Origin: Aromatoleum tolulyticum
GTDB taxonomy: Bacteria; Pseudomonadota; Gammaproteobacteria; Burkholderiales; Rhodocyclaceae
DNA: 64,000 nt
Assembly (NCBI RefSeq): GCF_900156155.1
Contig: NZ_FTMD01000011.1
Span: 62,001-126,000 of the forward strand
Direction of reading: 5' to 3'
Shown here: positions 32,784-41,192 of the stretch, one piece after another
Numbering within the stretch: the stretch's first letter is position 1
Layout of the letters: the number at the start of each line of letters is the position of its first letter
Translations under genes and position numbers: made by a program
The notes under the pieces: model-generated
What the model was told of the DNA's origin: nothing
Database searches by the model: none
Seen by the model: only the letters and a program-made list of their open reading frames with translations

Positions 32784-32987
32784 TTACTTCGTCAGGATCA
32801 GTTTTCCTGCACGCGTGGCGCGCAGCACGTAGTGGGTGCCGTCATGGTCGATCGTCACGCAGGTCTGGCCGAGCAGCAGCCGTTCGCTGGGAATCACGGC
32901 GCTTGCCGGAAGGCCGGCTTCGCGGGCGTGCGGCGCGGCTTCCGCGGAGCGGGGAAGGGGGCAATGCGGATTGGCCTGTGCCTGCAT
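32784..32987 (-). CDS. hemP: Hemin uptake protein HemP
   Basis: Small cytoplasmic protein (67 aa) of the HemP/HmuP family, recognisable by its C-terminal block TCVTIDHDGTHYVLRATRAG followed by KLILTK. In Bradyrhizobium and Burkholderia relatives it acts as an activator of haem-receptor expression. The start ATG at 32987 is favoured because a Fur-like site lies immediately upstream; an earlier ATG at 33023 would fall inside that site. No haem receptor gene is adjacent in this window. It heads the hemP-bfd-bfr-tonB-exbB-exbD run. Confidence 0.85.
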   Translation of the reverse strand: MQAQANPHCPLPRSAEAAPHAREAGLPASAVIPSERLLLGQTCVTIDHDGTHYVLRATRAGKLILTK

Positions 32988-33002
32988 GATCTGAGCGATA
33001 AA

Positions 33003-33026
33003 GCAAATAGGAACGATTCGCATTAC
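33003..33026 (-). promoter_or_regulatory. Fur-box-like site upstream of hemP
   Basis: The AT-rich stretch gcaaataggaacgattcg-cattac sits 16 bases before the hemP ATG. On the minus strand it reads aatgcgaatcgttcctattt, sharing the ATGCGAATC core with the site upstream of the TonB receptor. Repression by Fur is inferred. Confidence 0.55.
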
Positions 33027-33150
33027 AACATCGAGCGCTTGCCCGGTCAACTCCCCTGTGGTCTGATCGCCACCCGTCACGCCCCGCCACCCAGGGCCTG
33101 CTGCGCTCCATCCCTGGGCGGAACGCCGCGGCGAATTCCGGAGAAACGAG

Positions 33151-33858
33151 ATGTCCGAAGCCTATGTGATCGAACCCGCCCCGCGTCCTGCCGTTCCCGT
33201 CGCGGGAGGCGGATTGTTCCCCGTGCGCCGCATCTACTGCATCGCGCGCAATTACGCCGCGCATGCGCGCGAAATGGGCGGCGATCCGAGCCGCGAGGCG
33301 CCTTTCTTCTTCACCAAGCCGGCCGATGCCGTGCTGCCCGTGCCCGCCGGCAGTTGCGGCGAATTTCCCTATCCGCCGGCGAGCAGCGACGTCCATCACG
33401 AGGTCGAACTCGTCGTCGCCCTGGGGGCGGGCGGGCGCGACCTGACGCCCGAGGCGGCGCGTGCCTGCATCTGGGGTTACGCGGTGGGCCTGGACATGAC
33501 GCGCCGCGACCTGCAGGCCGAAGCGAAGGCCCTCGGCCGGCCGTGGGACAGCGGCAAGGCCTTCGACTGGGCCGCGCCGATTTCGCAGATCGTTCCGGCC
33601 GCTGGGCAGGTGCTCGAGGCGGGCGAGATCCGCCTCGACATCAACGGCGAAACGCGCCAGCGCGGCGACCTCTCGGACATGATCTGGACGATCCCCGAGA
33701 TCATCGCCTTCTTCTCCCGCTACTACCGGCTGGAAGCGGGCGACCTGATTTTTACGGGGACGCCGGAGGGTGTGGGGCCGGTCGTCGTCGGCGACCGCCT
33801 GCGCGGCGTCGTCGCCGGTGTCGGCGAACTGGCGCTTCAGGTCGTCGCGTCGCGCTGA
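33151..33858 (+). CDS. Fumarylacetoacetate hydrolase family protein
   Basis: Soluble enzyme (235 aa) of the FAH family, which includes acylpyruvases, 2-keto-4-pentenoate hydratase-like enzymes and oxaloacetate decarboxylases. Family blocks are RIYCIARNYAAHAREMG, the metal-ligand segment HHEVELVVALG, and GDLIFTGTPEGVGPV at the C-terminus. A divalent cation is bound by the Glu/Glu/Asp set typical of the fold. Start ATG has GGAG nine bases upstream. It stands alone, divergent from hemP, so its substrate cannot be inferred from neighbours; a general acylpyruvase is likeliest. Confidence 0.88.
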   Translation: MSEAYVIEPAPRPAVPVAGGGLFPVRRIYCIARNYAAHAREMGGDPSREAPFFFTKPADAVLPVPAGSCGEFPYPPASSDVHHEVELVVALGAGGRDLTPEAARACIWGYAVGLDMTRRDLQAEAKALGRPWDSGKAFDWAAPISQIVPAAGQVLEAGEIRLDINGETRQRGDLSDMIWTIPEIIAFFSRYYRLEAGDLIFTGTPEGVGPVVVGDRLRGVVAGVGELALQVVASR

Positions 33859-33905
33859 GTTCCCGAGGCCGCCGAGTCGGGGGCGGGCGGGTCAATGCGG
33901 GAGGG

Positions 33906-34334
33906 TCAGGGCAGACGCAACAGCACCTTTACGCGCCCGTCCGCCTCGGCGGCGGGCATGTAGCCGATGAGGTTGGGTTGTGCCGCGAGCCACTGCCGCA
34001 GCTCGGCCACGCTGTCGGCCTGCTGGGGCGGCAGCGCGCGCCCGGTGAACACCATGCGTGACCAATGGGCGCGGATCTGGTTGGCGTTCTTGCGCGTCAG
34101 TTGCTGATAGAACTGGTCGCGCACCGCTCCTGCTGGCAGGTCCGCGAGCGTCACCACGCTGCCGTCAGGAAGCGTGTGCGCGCGGCCGAGGTAGAACTGT
34201 TCCGCCTGCTCGGGCGTGAGTTCGGGCAGCAGGCTGCGGGCGCCCGCGACGATGACGATCTGCGCGAGCGCGCAGGGCGCAGCCAGCAGTGAGAGGGCGA
34301 GGAAACAGCCGCGAACCAGGCGAATCACCGGCAT
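33906..34334 (-). CDS. Small PstS-like periplasmic protein
   Basis: Exported 142-aa protein resembling single-domain fragments of phosphate-binding proteins (PBP-like-2). It has a signal peptide (GCFLALSLLAAPCALAQ), then a compact domain with LTPEQAEQFYLGRAHTLPDG, the FYQQLTRKNANQIRAHWSRM segment and the C-terminal IGYMPAAEADGRVKVLL. Such short proteins are often encoded beside GGDEF or chemoreceptor genes and porins and may act as ligand sensors, not transporters. It follows the beta-barrel gene by four bases at the end of a GGDEF/EAL operon. Confidence 0.75.
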   Translation of the reverse strand: MPVIRLVRGCFLALSLLAAPCALAQIVIVAGARSLLPELTPEQAEQFYLGRAHTLPDGSVVTLADLPAGAVRDQFYQQLTRKNANQIRAHWSRMVFTGRALPPQQADSVAELRQWLAAQPNLIGYMPAAEADGRVKVLLRLP

Positions 34335-34338
34335 CCCC

Positions 34339-35565
34339 TCAGAAGCTCACGTCAAGTGACAGGCTGAAGGTGTTCAGCGTGCGGCCGCCGATGCGTGTCG
34401 TCTCCACATCGCCCCGTGGGGCGTACGAGCCCCAGGCGTCGCCGTCGGGTCTGGCCTGAGTGACCTCGGCCTTCACGGCCGCGTAGGCCGCGAGCTCCCA
34501 GCGGGCACCCAGGGTGACACTGCGCTGGGCGTTGTTGCGCGACACGAGGAAGACGTCCCACAAGGTCGCAAGCCGCCCGGATGGCAGTGTTGCGGCGGCA
34601 AACTGTTCGTCCAGCATCTGGCGCGCCACCACCATGTACGGCATCACCGGGCCGAAGCGCCTGCCCAGGCTCAGGTACCAGCCGTGCGCGCTCGCCGCAT
34701 AGCGGTTGGTCTTGCGCCGCGCATACTCGCCGATGAGTTGCCAGCTGCCGTCGTCCCATTGCACGCCGACGGAATCGAAGCGCGTGCGGCCGTGCGTGCC
34801 CGACAGGTCGGAGATCACCCCGCCCTGACCGGTGCGCTGCAGGATATTCGAGACTGCGACGAACAGTGCGTCGCCGCGCTCCAGCGTGAACGTGCCTTCG
34901 CCGTGGCCCAGGTGCAGCGAGAAATCGCCGCGACTCAGTCCGAGGTTCACGCCGAGGGCTTCCTTCAGGCGGGCCTTTCCCTGAGGAAACGGAATGCGGC
35001 CGCCTCCGTAATAGGGGTGGACCTCGATGTCGAAGGCGTCGAACCGTGCGTTGTAGATGAAATCGACGCCGTCGAGGTCGTTGAAGGGATTGAGTCCGTA
35101 GACTTCCACCGGCGGCCGCACCCACGGATTCGCGTAATTCACGTAGAGCGAATCGGACAGCATGAAGAACGGCACGCGAACGCGGCCGAGGCGCACCGAC
35201 AGGCCCGGTGCGAGCGTCTGCCGGAAGAATGCGAGCGTGAGCTGCGGATCCTGGCTCGCGCCGCCGTCCTCGCGCACCAAGCCTTGCAGCGTGATGTCGT
35301 TGTAGGGCGTGAGACGCAGGCTGCCCTGGATGCCGACGAGACTGTCGGGGCTGAAATCCGGATCTTTCTTGCCCGGGTAGTTGACGCCGTAGCGCGTAAA
35401 CCAGACGTCCTTGTCGTCCGTGGACACGGCGCCGAGCGTACCGAAACCGGCAAACTCGAAGCGCGGGGGGGATGCCGGTGCGTCCGCTTCGGCGTGTGCG
35501 GGGGCCGCGGCGGCCGCAAGGAGCATCATCGCGGCGCAGCGGCGGAGCAGCCTGGTCAAGCTCAT
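34339..35565 (-). CDS. Predicted outer-membrane beta-barrel protein
   Basis: Outer-membrane-type protein (408 aa) of unknown specificity. A signal peptide (AMMLLAAAAAPAHAEA) is followed by alternating amphipathic strands and a terminal Phe (LNTFSLSLDVSF). Motifs such as FEFAGFGTLGAVSTDD, GLQGSLRLTPYNDIT-like sequence and the VRLGRVRVPFFMLSDSLYVN region resemble DcaP/porin-like families. The start overlaps the stop of the GGDEF-EAL gene upstream by four bases. I infer that it is the outer-membrane partner of the small PstS-like protein that follows it. Confidence 0.72.
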   Translation of the reverse strand: MSLTRLLRRCAAMMLLAAAAAPAHAEADAPASPPRFEFAGFGTLGAVSTDDKDVWFTRYGVNYPGKKDPDFSPDSLVGIQGSLRLTPYNDITLQGLVREDGGASQDPQLTLAFFRQTLAPGLSVRLGRVRVPFFMLSDSLYVNYANPWVRPPVEVYGLNPFNDLDGVDFIYNARFDAFDIEVHPYYGGGRIPFPQGKARLKEALGVNLGLSRGDFSLHLGHGEGTFTLERGDALFVAVSNILQRTGQGGVISDLSGTHGRTRFDSVGVQWDDGSWQLIGEYARRKTNRYAASAHGWYLSLGRRFGPVMPYMVVARQMLDEQFAAATLPSGRLATLWDVFLVSRNNAQRSVTLGARWELAAYAAVKAEVTQARPDGDAWGSYAPRGDVETTRIGGRTLNTFSLSLDVSF

Positions 35566-38015
35566 GCACTGGCCTCCTGGGCCAACTGTTGGCCGAACAG
35601 CAAGTGTTCGACGGCGTCGTCGTCGAGCGGGCGGGCGAACAGGTAACCCTGGCCGTAGTCGCAGCCCATCCCGAGCAGCAGTTCGGCCTGACGCGTCGTT
35701 TCGATGCACTCCGCGACCACGCGCATGCCGAGGTCGTGGGCGAGCTCTATGCTCCTGGCGACGATCGTGCGCAGGCGCCCGTCGTGTTCCAGCGAACGCA
35801 CGAAGGACCCGTCGAGCTTCACGAGGTCGCAGGGGATCGTGTGCAGGTAGCTCAGCGCCGAGTAGCCCGTGCCGAAGTCGTCGATCAGCACCGACATGCC
35901 CGCCGTGCGCAGCTTCTGCAGGATCTCCGCGGCAGGCCCTTCCGGCTGGGCGAGCACGCTCTCGGTGACCTCGAAGCGCAGCATCTCGCGCGGCAGGCCG
36001 TGGCGGTCCACCTCGGCGATGATCTCGCCGGCGAGATCCGGGCGCCCGAACTGCGTCGCCGACAGGTTGACGCTGACCTTGGGAACGGCGGCATCGCTGC
36101 ATGCGCGTTCGCGCCACTGGGCGATGCGCTCGCAGGCACGCGTCAGCACCAGCATGTCGAGCTCATGGATGAGCCCGAGCGTTTCGGCCAGCGGCACGAA
36201 GAGATTCGGCGGCAGCATGCCGCGGCCGGGGTGGCGCCAGCGCACCAGTGCCTCGAAGCTCGCGATCGAGCCGCTGTCGAGCGCGACGATGGGCTGGAAG
36301 TGCACGCTGAGCTCGTTGCGCGTCAGCGCATCGCGCAGGTCGCCCTCGAGCTGCAGGCTTTCCAGCGCCTGCGCATGCATGGAGGCGTGGAAGATCGCCA
36401 CCGAGTCGCCGCCGCGCTGGCGGGTGCGCTGCAACGCGTTGTCCGCATCGCGCAACATCGTGTCGCCGTTCTCGCTGTCCTGGTAGTCGCTGCTCAACGC
36501 CATGCCGATGCGGAACTTCGGATACAGGATTTGGCCCGCGACACTGGTCGGCTTGGACAGGCGCTCGCGCAGCGCCTCGGCGAGGCGCAGGGCCTCGGCG
36601 GGATTCTCGATGCGATTGAGCAGCAGCGCGAACTGGTCCCCTCCCACCCGTGCCGCGATGTCGCCGTAGCGCAGCGTTTCCTGGAGCGTGTGCGCGACTT
36701 GGCGCAGCAGCGCATCGCCGGCCTCGTGACCGAAACTGTCATTCACGAGCCGGAAGCGTTGCAGGTTGATCGCGAGCACCGCGAAGTCCTGCCCGCCCAC
36801 GCGGCGCTGCTGCCCCAAGGCGCTGCGCACGTGTTCGAGGAAGAGGGCGCGGTTCGGCAACCCGGTCAGGCCGTCGTGCAGCGCATCGTACTGCAGGCGG
36901 ACCTGCGCCAGCTTGTGGGCATGCACGTCGCTGATCGATCCGGCCATGCGCACGGCGCGGTCGTGGTCGCCGCGCACGGCGACTCCCCGCGTCATGACCC
37001 AGCGATAATTGCCGTCCGGCTGGCGCGCCCGGTATTCGCATTTGAACTGGGAGCTGAAGCCCTTCAGGTGCTCGATCATCTTCGCCCGGTAGCCCGGCGC
37101 ATCGTCGGGGTGGATACCGGTAAGGACCTCGTCGGGGCTGTAGTAGAGGCGTCCGGCGGTCAGCCCCGCGATCTCGCAGTAGCGCGGCGAGCAGTAGACC
37201 TGCCCCTCCGTGATGTTCCAGTCCCACAGGCCGTCGTGTGCGCCCTGGATCGCCAGTTCGTAGCGCTGTTCGCTGGCCTTCAGGCGCTCGGCCGAATCCT
37301 GCAGCTCGCCGATGCGGTCCTGCAGGTTCGCCGCCATCACGTTGAAACGCCGCGCCAGGCGGGCCAGTTCGTCGTGGCCGTTTTCGGGCAGGCGGTGATC
37401 CAGCTTGCCCGCCGCGATCGCCTCGCTGCCGGCGAGCAGGCGGGTCAGGTTGCGGGTCAGCAGGTAGCCGATGCCCGACAGCAGGCCGAAGGTCATCAGG
37501 ATTTCCGCCAGCGCGATCGCTGCGCCCTGTTCGGTGATCGCCTTGCGGGCCGCCGCCAGGACCGACACGGACACGCCGAACTGCATGAATCCGACTTCGT
37601 TGCGTTCGAGCAGCAGCGGCCGGCGCACATGCACGATTCCGCCGGCGCCGCCGCCGCGGGCGTTGCCGTGGTCGACCTCGGGCAATGCCTGTGTGTCGGG
37701 CAAGCCGGCATTGACCAGCACGCGCCGGTCCGGCGCGACGATGCGCACGTAGATCAGGCCTTCGTCGGCCTCGCTCAGGAGTTCGCCGAGCACGTCCTGG
37801 AGGGCGTCGAACTCGCCCATGTCGCCGTACGCGACCGCCATCGCATGCAGCATCGTGGCGTTCTGGTTGACGAGCGTGTTGAGGCTCGCGTTCGTTGCCT
37901 GGTTCATCAGGCGGACGCTGTTCGCGAGCAGCAGCGTCAACAGCACGACCTGCACCACGGTGCTGGCGAGCAGCAGCCGCATGCGGATCGAACTGAGACG
38001 GAGCGAAAGTTTCAC
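35562..38015 (-). CDS. Membrane GGDEF-EAL protein with PAS sensor
   Basis: Inner-membrane c-di-GMP enzyme (817 aa). Layout: helix 1 (about 12-32), periplasmic sensor of about 130 residues, helix 2 (about 165-185), HAMP, PAS-PAC (about 250-375), GGDEF (about 385-545), EAL (about 560-810). The GGDEF active loop reads RVGGDQFALLL, replacing the metal-binding Glu with Gln, so cyclase activity is doubtful. The EAL domain keeps EALVRW, SVNLS, FEVTES, DDFGTGYS, VKLDGSF, ECIET and GYLFARPL, so phosphodiesterase activity is likely. It starts with GTG, 21 bases after the malonyl-CoA decarboxylase stop, and overlaps the barrel gene. Confidence 0.9.
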   Translation of the reverse strand: MKLSLRLSSIRMRLLLASTVVQVVLLTLLLANSVRLMNQATNASLNTLVNQNATMLHAMAVAYGDMGEFDALQDVLGELLSEADEGLIYVRIVAPDRRVLVNAGLPDTQALPEVDHGNARGGGAGGIVHVRRPLLLERNEVGFMQFGVSVSVLAAARKAITEQGAAIALAEILMTFGLLSGIGYLLTRNLTRLLAGSEAIAAGKLDHRLPENGHDELARLARRFNVMAANLQDRIGELQDSAERLKASEQRYELAIQGAHDGLWDWNITEGQVYCSPRYCEIAGLTAGRLYYSPDEVLTGIHPDDAPGYRAKMIEHLKGFSSQFKCEYRARQPDGNYRWVMTRGVAVRGDHDRAVRMAGSISDVHAHKLAQVRLQYDALHDGLTGLPNRALFLEHVRSALGQQRRVGGQDFAVLAINLQRFRLVNDSFGHEAGDALLRQVAHTLQETLRYGDIAARVGGDQFALLLNRIENPAEALRLAEALRERLSKPTSVAGQILYPKFRIGMALSSDYQDSENGDTMLRDADNALQRTRQRGGDSVAIFHASMHAQALESLQLEGDLRDALTRNELSVHFQPIVALDSGSIASFEALVRWRHPGRGMLPPNLFVPLAETLGLIHELDMLVLTRACERIAQWRERACSDAAVPKVSVNLSATQFGRPDLAGEIIAEVDRHGLPREMLRFEVTESVLAQPEGPAAEILQKLRTAGMSVLIDDFGTGYSALSYLHTIPCDLVKLDGSFVRSLEHDGRLRTIVARSIELAHDLGMRVVAECIETTRQAELLLGMGCDYGQGYLFARPLDDDAVEHLLFGQQLAQEASA

Positions 38016-38036
38016 GATCGGGGCCGCTCCCTGCGC

Positions 38037-39416
38037 TTATCGTCGTGCGAGGCGCCTGACGCCCGCGGCGGCGTCGATGCGGCCCGTGTCCACGAAGGAC
38101 TCAACATTGTCGACGATGCGGTCCGGGTCGTACAGGTAATTGACCATGACGCCCCACGACTGGCCGAGCCCCTTCGCCGAGGTGTCGGCGAGCCAGTTGA
38201 GCCGCTCGACGCGGGCGCCGTTGCCGAGATGGAAGCGGGCAACGGGATCGAGCGGCAGCTTGTCGCGCTTGGCTTCGAGGAGGTAGGCGGCGGTCGCCTT
38301 GAGCAGCGGATCGCGCAGCGCGCGGGCGAGTGCCGGGTTGCCCGCCCACTCCGGATCGCCCGCAAGCACCCGGGCGAGGAGGGGGGATTCCGGCCCGTCG
38401 ATGCCGGCTGCCGCGAGGCGCTTCCAGTCCTCCTCGCCGAACGTCGCCACGATGTCTTTAGAATTCTTTGCCGCCCACTTCACGAGTCCCGGGATCGGCG
38501 ACAGCGTCGCAAAGGTCTTCAGGCGTGGGAAGTCGCGCTGCAGATCGTCGACGACGCGCTTGAGCAGGAAGTTGCCGAAGGAAACCCCGCGCAGCCCGTC
38601 CTGCGTGGCACTGATCGAATAGAAGATCGCCGTGTCGGCACGCTCCGCGTCGGCCGCCGGTGCGTTCTCGTCGAGCAGTTTCTGGACGTTGTCGGCGAGG
38701 TCGTCGAGCAGCGCGACCTCGACGAAGATCAGCGGCTCCTGCGGCATGCGCGGATGGAAAAAGGCGTAGCAGCGGCGGTCCGAGCCGAGTCGGTTCTTCA
38801 GGTCCTTCCACGAGCGGATCTCGTGCACCGCCTCGTACTGGACGATCTTCTCCAGCAGCGCCGCAGGCGAGTTCCATGTCACCCGTGTGAGCTCGAGGAA
38901 GCCGACATCGAACCACGCCGTGAGGCGCGCATCGAGTTCGCGGTCGAGCGACTTCAGTTCCTTGTCATCGTCGAGGAAGCGCAGCAGGTCGGCGCGCAGG
39001 TCCACGAGGAACTTCACACCCTGCGGAATCGCGTTGAACTGGGTCAGGATGCGGATGCGCGACGAGCGCATCGCCGCGCGCAGCTGCGCCTCCGCGTCCC
39101 ACTGCTTCGGCGTGCCGACGGCGGCCTGATAGGCCTCGTGTGCCTTGGCGATGCGTTTCGGCTCGGGGCCGAACTCGAGTGCGATGATGCGCAGGAAGGC
39201 GTGGCGGCCGGCGTCGTCGAGCTTCAGGTAGGTGTCGGCAAGGCGCGCCGCGCGTATGCGCGTCGAGACCTCGCCGCCGCGGCTTTCCGCGCATTCGTGC
39301 AGTTGGCGGCGAATCCGGTCCAGCTGCTTCTCGGTCGGCTCGCCGTTGCGGGCGGCAGCGCCGGCGACGATTTCGCGGACTTTCGAAAGACTGCGCGATA
39401 CCAATCCGGGTGCCAT
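38037..39416 (-). CDS. Malonyl-CoA decarboxylase
   Basis: Soluble enzyme (459 aa) converting malonyl-CoA to acetyl-CoA and CO2. It has the helical N-terminal MCD domain and the catalytic C-terminal domain with HPRMPQEPLIFVEVAL, the YSISATQDGLRGVSFGNFL block (catalytic Ser/His region), SPIPGLVKW and ARFHLGNGARVERLNWLAD. AAGGAG seven bases before the ATG at 39416 fixes the start; upstream in-frame ATGs lack such a site. Length matches bacterial homologues. There is no malonate transporter or ligase gene nearby, so it probably recycles malonyl-CoA. It may be co-transcribed with the GGDEF-EAL gene. Confidence 0.9.
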   Translation of the reverse strand: MAPGLVSRSLSKVREIVAGAAARNGEPTEKQLDRIRRQLHECAESRGGEVSTRIRAARLADTYLKLDDAGRHAFLRIIALEFGPEPKRIAKAHEAYQAAVGTPKQWDAEAQLRAAMRSSRIRILTQFNAIPQGVKFLVDLRADLLRFLDDDKELKSLDRELDARLTAWFDVGFLELTRVTWNSPAALLEKIVQYEAVHEIRSWKDLKNRLGSDRRCYAFFHPRMPQEPLIFVEVALLDDLADNVQKLLDENAPAADAERADTAIFYSISATQDGLRGVSFGNFLLKRVVDDLQRDFPRLKTFATLSPIPGLVKWAAKNSKDIVATFGEEDWKRLAAAGIDGPESPLLARVLAGDPEWAGNPALARALRDPLLKATAAYLLEAKRDKLPLDPVARFHLGNGARVERLNWLADTSAKGLGQSWGVMVNYLYDPDRIVDNVESFVDTGRIDAAAGVRRLARR

Positions 39417-39546
39417 CTGCACTCTCCTTTGCGTCATCGTGCCAGAAATGAACATGTCATCGTGCGAACTTTTGCACGGAACTGCCCCGCCGGTTATGTC
39501 GTCCGGTTATTCAGTCGCGCCCGTCTGTGCGGGCGTCATCGATTCC

Positions 39547-40347
39547 TCAGCGGGCGCCTGCCCCTGTGCCGCGACCCGCTGCCAGCAGCCACGCCCCGGC
39601 GGCGAACATCGGCACGCACAGCCACTGCGCCGTCGACAGTCCCAGCGAGAGAACGCCGAAAATCCCCGGATCCGGGGTGCGGAAGAATTCCGCGGCGAAG
39701 CGCAGAATCGCGTACCCGAGCAGGAACGTCGCCGACACCGCCCGCGCAGGGCGCGGCTTTGCCGCATACAGCCACAGCAGCACGAACAGCAGGAGGCCCT
39801 CGCCGGCGGCCTGGTACAGCTGCGAAGGGTGGCGCGGGAGGTTGTCGACCCACGGATAGATCATCGCCCAGGGCAGGTCGCCGTCCACCGGCCGGCCCCA
39901 CAACTCGCCGTTGATGAAGTTGCCGATGCGCCCCGCTGCGAGGCCGGTCGGCACCAGCGGCGCGATGAAGTCCGTGACGGCCCAGAATCCCTTGCCCGTG
40001 CGCCTGCCGTACAGCCACATCGCTGCCAGCACGCCGAGGAAGCCGCCGTGAAAGCTCATGCCCCCTTTCCACACGGCGAGGATCTCGGCCGGATGCGCCA
40101 GATAGTAGGCCGGCTGGAAGAACAGCACTTCGCCCAGCCGCCCGCCGATCACCACGCCCAGCATTCCGTACATCAGCAGGTCGTCGATCTGCTGCGGCGT
40201 CCATCCCGTTTCGGGGCGGCGGCGCGCGTGGGCGCGCCCGAGCAGCATGAACAGCACGAACGCGACGAGATACATCAGGCCGTACCAGCGTACCGACAGC
40301 GGGCCGAGCGACAGTGCGACAGGATCGAACTGCGGATGGATCAGCAT
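39547..40347 (-). CDS. lgt: Prolipoprotein diacylglyceryl transferase
   Basis: Integral inner-membrane enzyme (266 aa) that transfers diacylglyceryl from phosphatidylglycerol to the lipobox Cys, the first step of lipoprotein maturation. It has seven hydrophobic helices, the Lgt signature [15 protein letters not shown], and [10 protein letters not shown] containing the conserved His-Gly-Gly. I start at the ATG at 40347 ([19 protein letters not shown]), matching the family N-terminus; the longer frame is atypical. It serves the lipoproteins encoded here, such as the NodT protein and the copper-cluster cytochrome. Confidence 0.94.
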   Translation of the reverse strand: MLIHPQFDPVALSLGPLSVRWYGLMYLVAFVLFMLLGRAHARRRPETGWTPQQIDDLLMYGMLGVVIGGRLGEVLFFQPAYYLAHPAEILAVWKGGMSFHGGFLGVLAAMWLYGRRTGKGFWAVTDFIAPLVPTGLAAGRIGNFINGELWGRPVDGDLPWAMIYPWVDNLPRHPSQLYQAAGEGLLLFVLLWLYAAKPRPARAVSATFLLGYAILRFAAEFFRTPDPGIFGVLSLGLSTAQWLCVPMFAAGAWLLAAGRGTGAGAR

Positions 40348-40366
40348 GGTTGCCACGCGCCCCGCT

Positions 40367-41053
40367 TCAGTCGAACTGGGCGCGGAAGGTGTCGAAGTCG
40401 CTGCGCAGCCGGTCGAGTTCCTCGCGCAGGCGGCGCACCTCGTCTTCCAGTTCGGTCGTGCGTCCCCGCGCGGCACCGCCGGAGGGCGCACCCGCCAGCG
40501 ATTCGCCCATCGCCTCGAACGCCGCCGTTCCCCCCAGCAGGTGCGCGTAGCGCGTCTCCTTGGTGCCCGGTGCGCGCGGCAGGGCGTCGGCCATGGGCGG
40601 GAATTTCTCGGCGAGGTGCTCCAGCACCGCCTCGACCGCCCCGATATCGTCGAAGCGGTACATGCGCTCGGCGCGCTGGCGTATTTCCCCGGCCGTCTGC
40701 GCGCCGCGCAGCAGCAGTACTGCGACGACGGCCTGTTCGGCCGGCGGCAGCGAATGGCGCAGGCGCACGAGGTGCTCGTACTTGGCCACGCGTCCGCTCG
40801 CCTGATCGCGCCGCGACACCAGTTTGCGCGTCATCAGGCGGTCGACCGCGGCCTGGACTTCCCCGTCCGACAGGCTCATTACCGGCTCGCGTCCGGTCAG
40901 CTGATTGCAGCCGGTGACGATGCCGTTCAGCGACAAGGGATAGGCGTCCGGCGTCACGAAGGCCTTCTCGATCAGGACGCCGAGGACGCGGATTTCTATC
41001 GGATCGAGGTCGAAGCCATCGGTGGGGGAATCGGGGGCGCTTGGCTCGGTCAT
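40367..41053 (-). CDS. YceH/DUF480 family protein
   Basis: Cytoplasmic protein (228 aa) of the UPF0502 (YceH) family, made of two winged-helix domains and of unknown function. Diagnostic blocks are [40 protein letters not shown] and AERMYRFDD. The C-terminus carries a coiled coil ([19 protein letters not shown]). The ATG at 41053 is preceded only by a weak ribosome site. It is upstream of lgt on the same strand with a 19-base gap, and divergent from ilvD. Confidence 0.88.
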   Translation of the reverse strand: MTEPSAPDSPTDGFDLDPIEIRVLGVLIEKAFVTPDAYPLSLNGIVTGCNQLTGREPVMSLSDGEVQAAVDRLMTRKLVSRRDQASGRVAKYEHLVRLRHSLPPAEQAVVAVLLLRGAQTAGEIRQRAERMYRFDDIGAVEAVLEHLAEKFPPMADALPRAPGTKETRYAHLLGGTAAFEAMGESLAGAPSGGAARGRTTELEDEVRRLREELDRLRSDFDTFRAQFD

Positions 41054-41192
41054 GGTTATCGTTGGTGTGGGGCAGGGCCTGGGTGGGCAATGATAGCCGA
41101 GCACCGTTTGCCTTCGGTTAGAATTCCAAGACTTGATTCCGTGTGACGCACCGCCGATGCAGCGTGCGCCCGAACCCTGAGTAGAGGACACC

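Noticed and set aside
35472-39914. 1480-codon open frame opposite the GGDEF-EAL and malonyl-CoA decarboxylase genes
   Set aside because: It spans several well-supported genes in antisense, has no domain pattern and no ribosome site, so it is a composition artefact and not a giant adhesin.
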